Positions 8,603 through 10,107 of a stretch of 10,107 nt of DNA are shown piece after piece. Where the stretch lies: the NCBI GenBank assembly GCA_025355705.1, contig JANXZD010000338.1, positions 1 to 10,107 on the forward strand, written 5' to 3'. This stretch comes from Bacteroidota bacterium. GTDB lineage: Bacteria > Bacteroidota > Ignavibacteria > UBA10030 > UBA8401. Every line of letters begins with the position of its first letter. The first letter of the stretch is position 1. The notes below the pieces were generated by a model, which searched no databases, was not told where the DNA came from, and was given only the letters and a program-made list of their open reading frames with translations. The position numbers were made by a program, and so were the translations under genes.

Positions 8603-8620
8603 CATCACTCCATCGTGATG
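8603..8620. repeat. Inverted repeat CATCAC-6-GTGATG, possible operator
   Basis: CATCAC (8603-8608) and GTGATG (8615-8620) form a perfect 6-bp dyad with the 6-base spacer TCCATC. It lies 59-76 bases upstream of the minus-strand DUF4421-like start codon, in a typical place for a regulator site or 5' leader stem. It also marks the left border of the accessory-looking island that follows. There is no T-tract, so it is not a terminator. A 6-bp dyad can occur by chance. Confidence 0.3.
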
Positions 8621-8637
8621 AATCCCAATATATCAAA

Positions 8638-8856
8638 TTGGGTCATATTTTGGGAGTGCATATCAAGTTTAATAAAGACGTTTTCTTAGACGTCACTTCC
8701 TTTATGAAAAGGAAAGAAAAGGATGGTCAAATAGAGTTTAAATTTCGAGCTGATGGAAGTTTACGATTGGACTGGGACCAAATAGTAAACCCCGAAGTAA
8801 CGAGCACGCTACTTCGGGGTGAGTGGCTCCGAATACCGTTTTGCAGTGCGAACTAA
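8638..8856 (+). CDS. Doubtful short ORF with TTG start (72 aa), possible remnant
   Basis: The frame is open from about 8569, just after an in-frame TAA at 8566-8568, to a TAA at 8854-8856. It contains no ATG before codon Met23 (FMKRKEKDG). The only upstream start is the TTG at 8638, and it has no clear ribosome binding site. The translated product is charged and has no signal peptide, membrane segment or motif I recognise. Its last third is read straight through the perfect hairpin at 8789-8820. It may be the tail of a gene that lost its start, a fortuitous frame, or a small leader peptide for the HTH gene. It overlaps the alternative GTG start of that gene. I lean towards non-functional. Confidence 0.2.
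   Translation: MGHILGVHIKFNKDVFLDVTSFMKRKEKDGQIEFKFRADGSLRLDWDQIVNPEVTSTLLRGEWLRIPFCSAN
8789..8820. repeat. Perfect 11-bp stem hairpin upstream of the HTH gene
   Basis: ACCCCGAAGTA (8789-8799) and TACTTCGGGGT (8810-8820) are exact inverted complements around a 10-base loop in which CG/CG (8801-8802 and 8807-8808) can pair further. It is by far the strongest dyad in the window and GC-rich in AT-rich surroundings. On the plus strand it is followed by GAGTGGC, with no T-run. On the minus strand TTTACTATTT follows, a weak T-rich tail. It sits 40 bases before the ATG of the HTH gene. It could be an RNA leader structure, a protein binding or recombination site, or a terminator for an unseen minus-strand transcript. 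Confidence 0.75.
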
Positions 8857-8860
8857 ATAT

Positions 8861-9178
8861 ATGAAAATTAGGCTGCCATTCACCTTCATGTATGGCCCCA
8901 AGGGAAAGCGTGTTTTCACACTGGATACGAGTAGAATCAAAGATTTTCTTGATGTTTCCGATGCCTGCGTAGCTCGATTGGGAAAGGTTTTTTCACCTCC
9001 CGGATACGCCATCCGACCAATTTTACCGAAAGACCGTATTGATTATAGGGTGTTAGCAACGGAATATCAAAAACTTTTGTCTGATGGTATTTGTAGGGAT
9101 AGAGCAGATATTGCTCGCCATCGTGGAGTTTCAAGAGCATGGATAACTATGGTTTATAAGAGAGCCAAAGGGATTTGA
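8861..9178 (+). CDS. Small helix-turn-helix protein, possibly recombinase-associated
   Basis: From the ATG at 8861 the product is 105 residues. A GTG at 8819 would add 14 residues but lies in the right arm of the hairpin, so I prefer the ATG, although neither has a good Shine-Dalgarno. The N-terminal half is short and beta-like (MKIRLPFTFMYGPKGKRVFT). The C-terminal half has an ATEYQKLL helix followed by RADIARHRGVSRAWITMV (about 81-98). This matches the A-x-x-A-x3-GVSRA-x-[VI]-T helix-turn-helix that I associate with small DNA-binding proteins near large serine recombinases, and with the HTH part of recombinase or ParB-like proteins. No recombinase gene is present here, so it is either an orphan regulator or the surviving part of a mobile element. 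It converges with the minus-strand gene ending at 9185, six bases away. Confidence 0.65.
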   Translation: MKIRLPFTFMYGPKGKRVFTLDTSRIKDFLDVSDACVARLGKVFSPPGYAIRPILPKDRIDYRVLATEYQKLLSDGICRDRADIARHRGVSRAWITMVYKRAKGI

Positions 9179-9184
9179 GCTATT

Positions 9185-9883
9185 TTATTTTTCTGGCTTT
9201 TTTTTATCGTCATCTTTGGATCCATCATCACCATCTTTCGGAGGCTTTTTCCCGCCTGTGGAAGAAGGGTTTTTCCTTAATTTCTTTTTTTCTTTTATCC
9301 GTCTTTCGTATTCATCTCTGTTCGCATCAAAAAATAGTTTTGCAAATTCTACTCTTACTTCTTCCGATGTCATGTCCGTATACAGAGCATCATAGATCCT
9401 TTGAACATTGAAAGATACGGACGTTTCTGGCTTTGATTTTGCTGATTTTAATAGATTATCTATCTGTGTTTGAAGTTTTTTTGCAAAGAAAAGTGATGGT
9501 TCCTTGAAGTTGGGCTGGTTTTCAAATGTATATATCCTTTCAAGACCATACTTAAGAAAAACTAGATCCTCCTTTGAAAACTTGTTACAATAAAGATGAA
9601 CGAATTGTGATAAACATTCCACGATTTCAGCGAACATTTTGTGGTTCTTCGTACTATATTTTCGTGCTGCAACAAAGGATATCAATGCTGAGACTACTTC
9701 ATCCTTCTCCTTTTGGTGATATCCTAGTTTGGTCCAGGATTTTTGAAGAAGTTGGTTGGAAACACCTTGTGTTTTGGCAAAAGGGAGCAATTCCTCAATT
9801 TTTTGCCAGTTTTCTTTCTTCAGATGCTCTTTGAGAGCGAATGAAGTATGTTTTTTCAGATCTGCTGTTGATGTGTTTTTCAT
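9185..9883 (-). CDS. Uncharacterised lysine-rich helical protein with disordered tail
   Basis: I do not recognise this 232-residue protein. It has no signal peptide and no membrane helix, so it should be cytoplasmic. Residues about 5-185 look entirely helical, with amphipathic stretches such as ENWQKIEELLPFA and ALISFVAARKY that recall TPR-like helical hairpins but show no canonical repeat. Residues about 150-190 (NVQRIYDALY through MTSEEVRVEFAKLFFDA) form another helical pair. The last 40 residues are low-complexity and charged (KEKKKLRKN, KKPPKDGDDGSKDDDKKKPEK split across the tail), so probably disordered. The tail could suit nucleic-acid or partner binding, which is speculation. The ATG at 9883 has no obvious Shine-Dalgarno. 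An 8-bp tandem repeat lies 20-60 bases upstream and may affect its expression. Its neighbour is the convergent HTH gene. Confidence 0.75.
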   Translation of the reverse strand: MKNTSTADLKKHTSFALKEHLKKENWQKIEELLPFAKTQGVSNQLLQKSWTKLGYHQKEKDEVVSALISFVAARKYSTKNHKMFAEIVECLSQFVHLYCNKFSKEDLVFLKYGLERIYTFENQPNFKEPSLFFAKKLQTQIDNLLKSAKSKPETSVSFNVQRIYDALYTDMTSEEVRVEFAKLFFDANRDEYERRIKEKKKLRKNPSSTGGKKPPKDGDDGSKDDDKKKPEK

Positions 9884-10107
9884 CTGATTTTATTGGATTT
9901 TTGATCATCCGGACATGCGGACATCTGGACATCCGGACATGCCATATTTCGGTATTGCAGGCACAAAATATACAGAAAATTAGACTTTATGACCCGTTTG
10001 ATTTTATTACTGTCTCGATACCTTGATAGAGCTGAGATTCAACGCTTTTTACGTTGCGGAATAAAAGACCATATCCCCTTTTTTATTATTTTTGCCCCCA
10101 TTTCCGT
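9884..10107. other. Right-end region upstream of the 9185-9883 gene, no firm gene
   Basis: The left part holds the GGACATNN tandem repeat and presumably the promoter of the minus-strand gene. A small dyad CAACG-7-CGTTG lies at 10040-10056. At the right edge two minus-strand frames stay open to the border: one ends with TGA at 10039-10041 (last residues IPQRKKR), another a little earlier with TAA. Either could be the C-terminus of a gene entering from the right, but about 20 codons is too short to decide. Confidence 0.4.
9911..9940. repeat. Four-copy 8-bp tandem repeat GGACATNN
   Basis: GGACAT begins at 9911, 9919, 9927 and 9935, an exact 8-base period, with variable dinucleotides GC, CT, CC and GC after each copy. 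A degenerate copy (GATCATCC) precedes it at 9903-9910. Some copies are preceded by CC, giving CCGG palindromes. Read on the minus strand it is ATGTCC repeated, in the leader or promoter of the gene starting at 9883. The array could be a repeated binding site, an unstable microsatellite, or an intergenic repeat present elsewhere in the genome. Confidence 0.85.

Noticed and set aside
8789..8820. Hairpin as an integron attC site
   Set aside because: No RYYYAAC/GTTRRRY core pair flanks the stem, and there is no integrase or cassette array.
8789..8820. Hairpin as a standard rho-independent terminator
   Set aside because: The plus-strand sequence after the stem is GAGTGGC with no T-run. The minus-strand tail is only moderately T-rich, and no minus-strand gene ends there.
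9185..9215. T-rich stretch after the HTH gene as a terminator
   Set aside because: The T-runs are the complement of lysine codons at the end of the opposing gene, and no stem longer than three or four base pairs precedes them.
9903..9940. GGACATNN array as a CRISPR
   Set aside because: The units are 8 bases in direct tandem without spacers, and no cas genes are present.
10039..10107. C-terminus of a gene entering from the right edge
   Set aside because: Two overlapping minus-strand frames are both open for about 20 codons to the border. This is expected by chance, and neither has recognisable content.

Overview
The window is about 10.1 kb of AT-rich DNA dominated by bacterial signal transduction. 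Four traits together suggest a member of the Bacteroidota/Ignavibacteria/Chlorobi lineage: the AT-rich composition, a DUF4421-type outer-membrane barrel, a secreted Ig-like/arylsulfotransferase-like protein, and a very long PAS-rich hybrid histidine kinase. This placement is inference from protein style, not from a marker gene. No rRNA, tRNA, CRISPR array or complete insertion sequence was seen.

Layout: (1) 1-643, minus strand: the N-terminal 214 codons of a secreted protein that runs off the left edge (signal peptide, bacterial Ig-like domain, apparent start of an arylsulfotransferase-like domain). (2) 644-1281: a long divergent intergenic region with a candidate sigma70-type promoter. (3) 1282-2376, plus strand: a soluble receiver-histidine kinase fusion. 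(4) 2393-7148, minus strand: a two-gene operon of a 1456-residue membrane hybrid kinase followed by a single-domain CheY-like receiver. The kinase has a periplasmic DUF3365-like sensor with a CxxCH haem-c motif, four PAS, one GAF, HisKA, HATPase and two receivers. (5) 7498-8544, minus strand: a DUF4421-like outer-membrane protein. (6) About 8569-9178: a small accessory-looking island with a perfect 11-bp stem hairpin, a doubtful short ORF and a small helix-turn-helix protein. (7) 9185-9883, minus strand: an unrecognised lysine-rich, mostly helical cytoplasmic protein, with a four-unit 8-bp tandem repeat (GGACATNN) just upstream of its start.

How the genes may work together: the convergent signalling genes at 1282-7148 encode two kinase cores and four receiver domains, but no HPt domain and no DNA-binding or enzymatic output. 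They look like the input and relay layers of a multi-step phosphorelay whose HPt and effector lie elsewhere. The haem-binding periplasmic domain points to a redox or gas signal entering through the large kinase, with the separate receiver made by translational coupling as its likely partner. The two signalling units end face to face on a shared hairpin that contains both stop codons. The right-hand third (8.6-10.1 kb) is unrelated to signalling and has the look of an accessory region.
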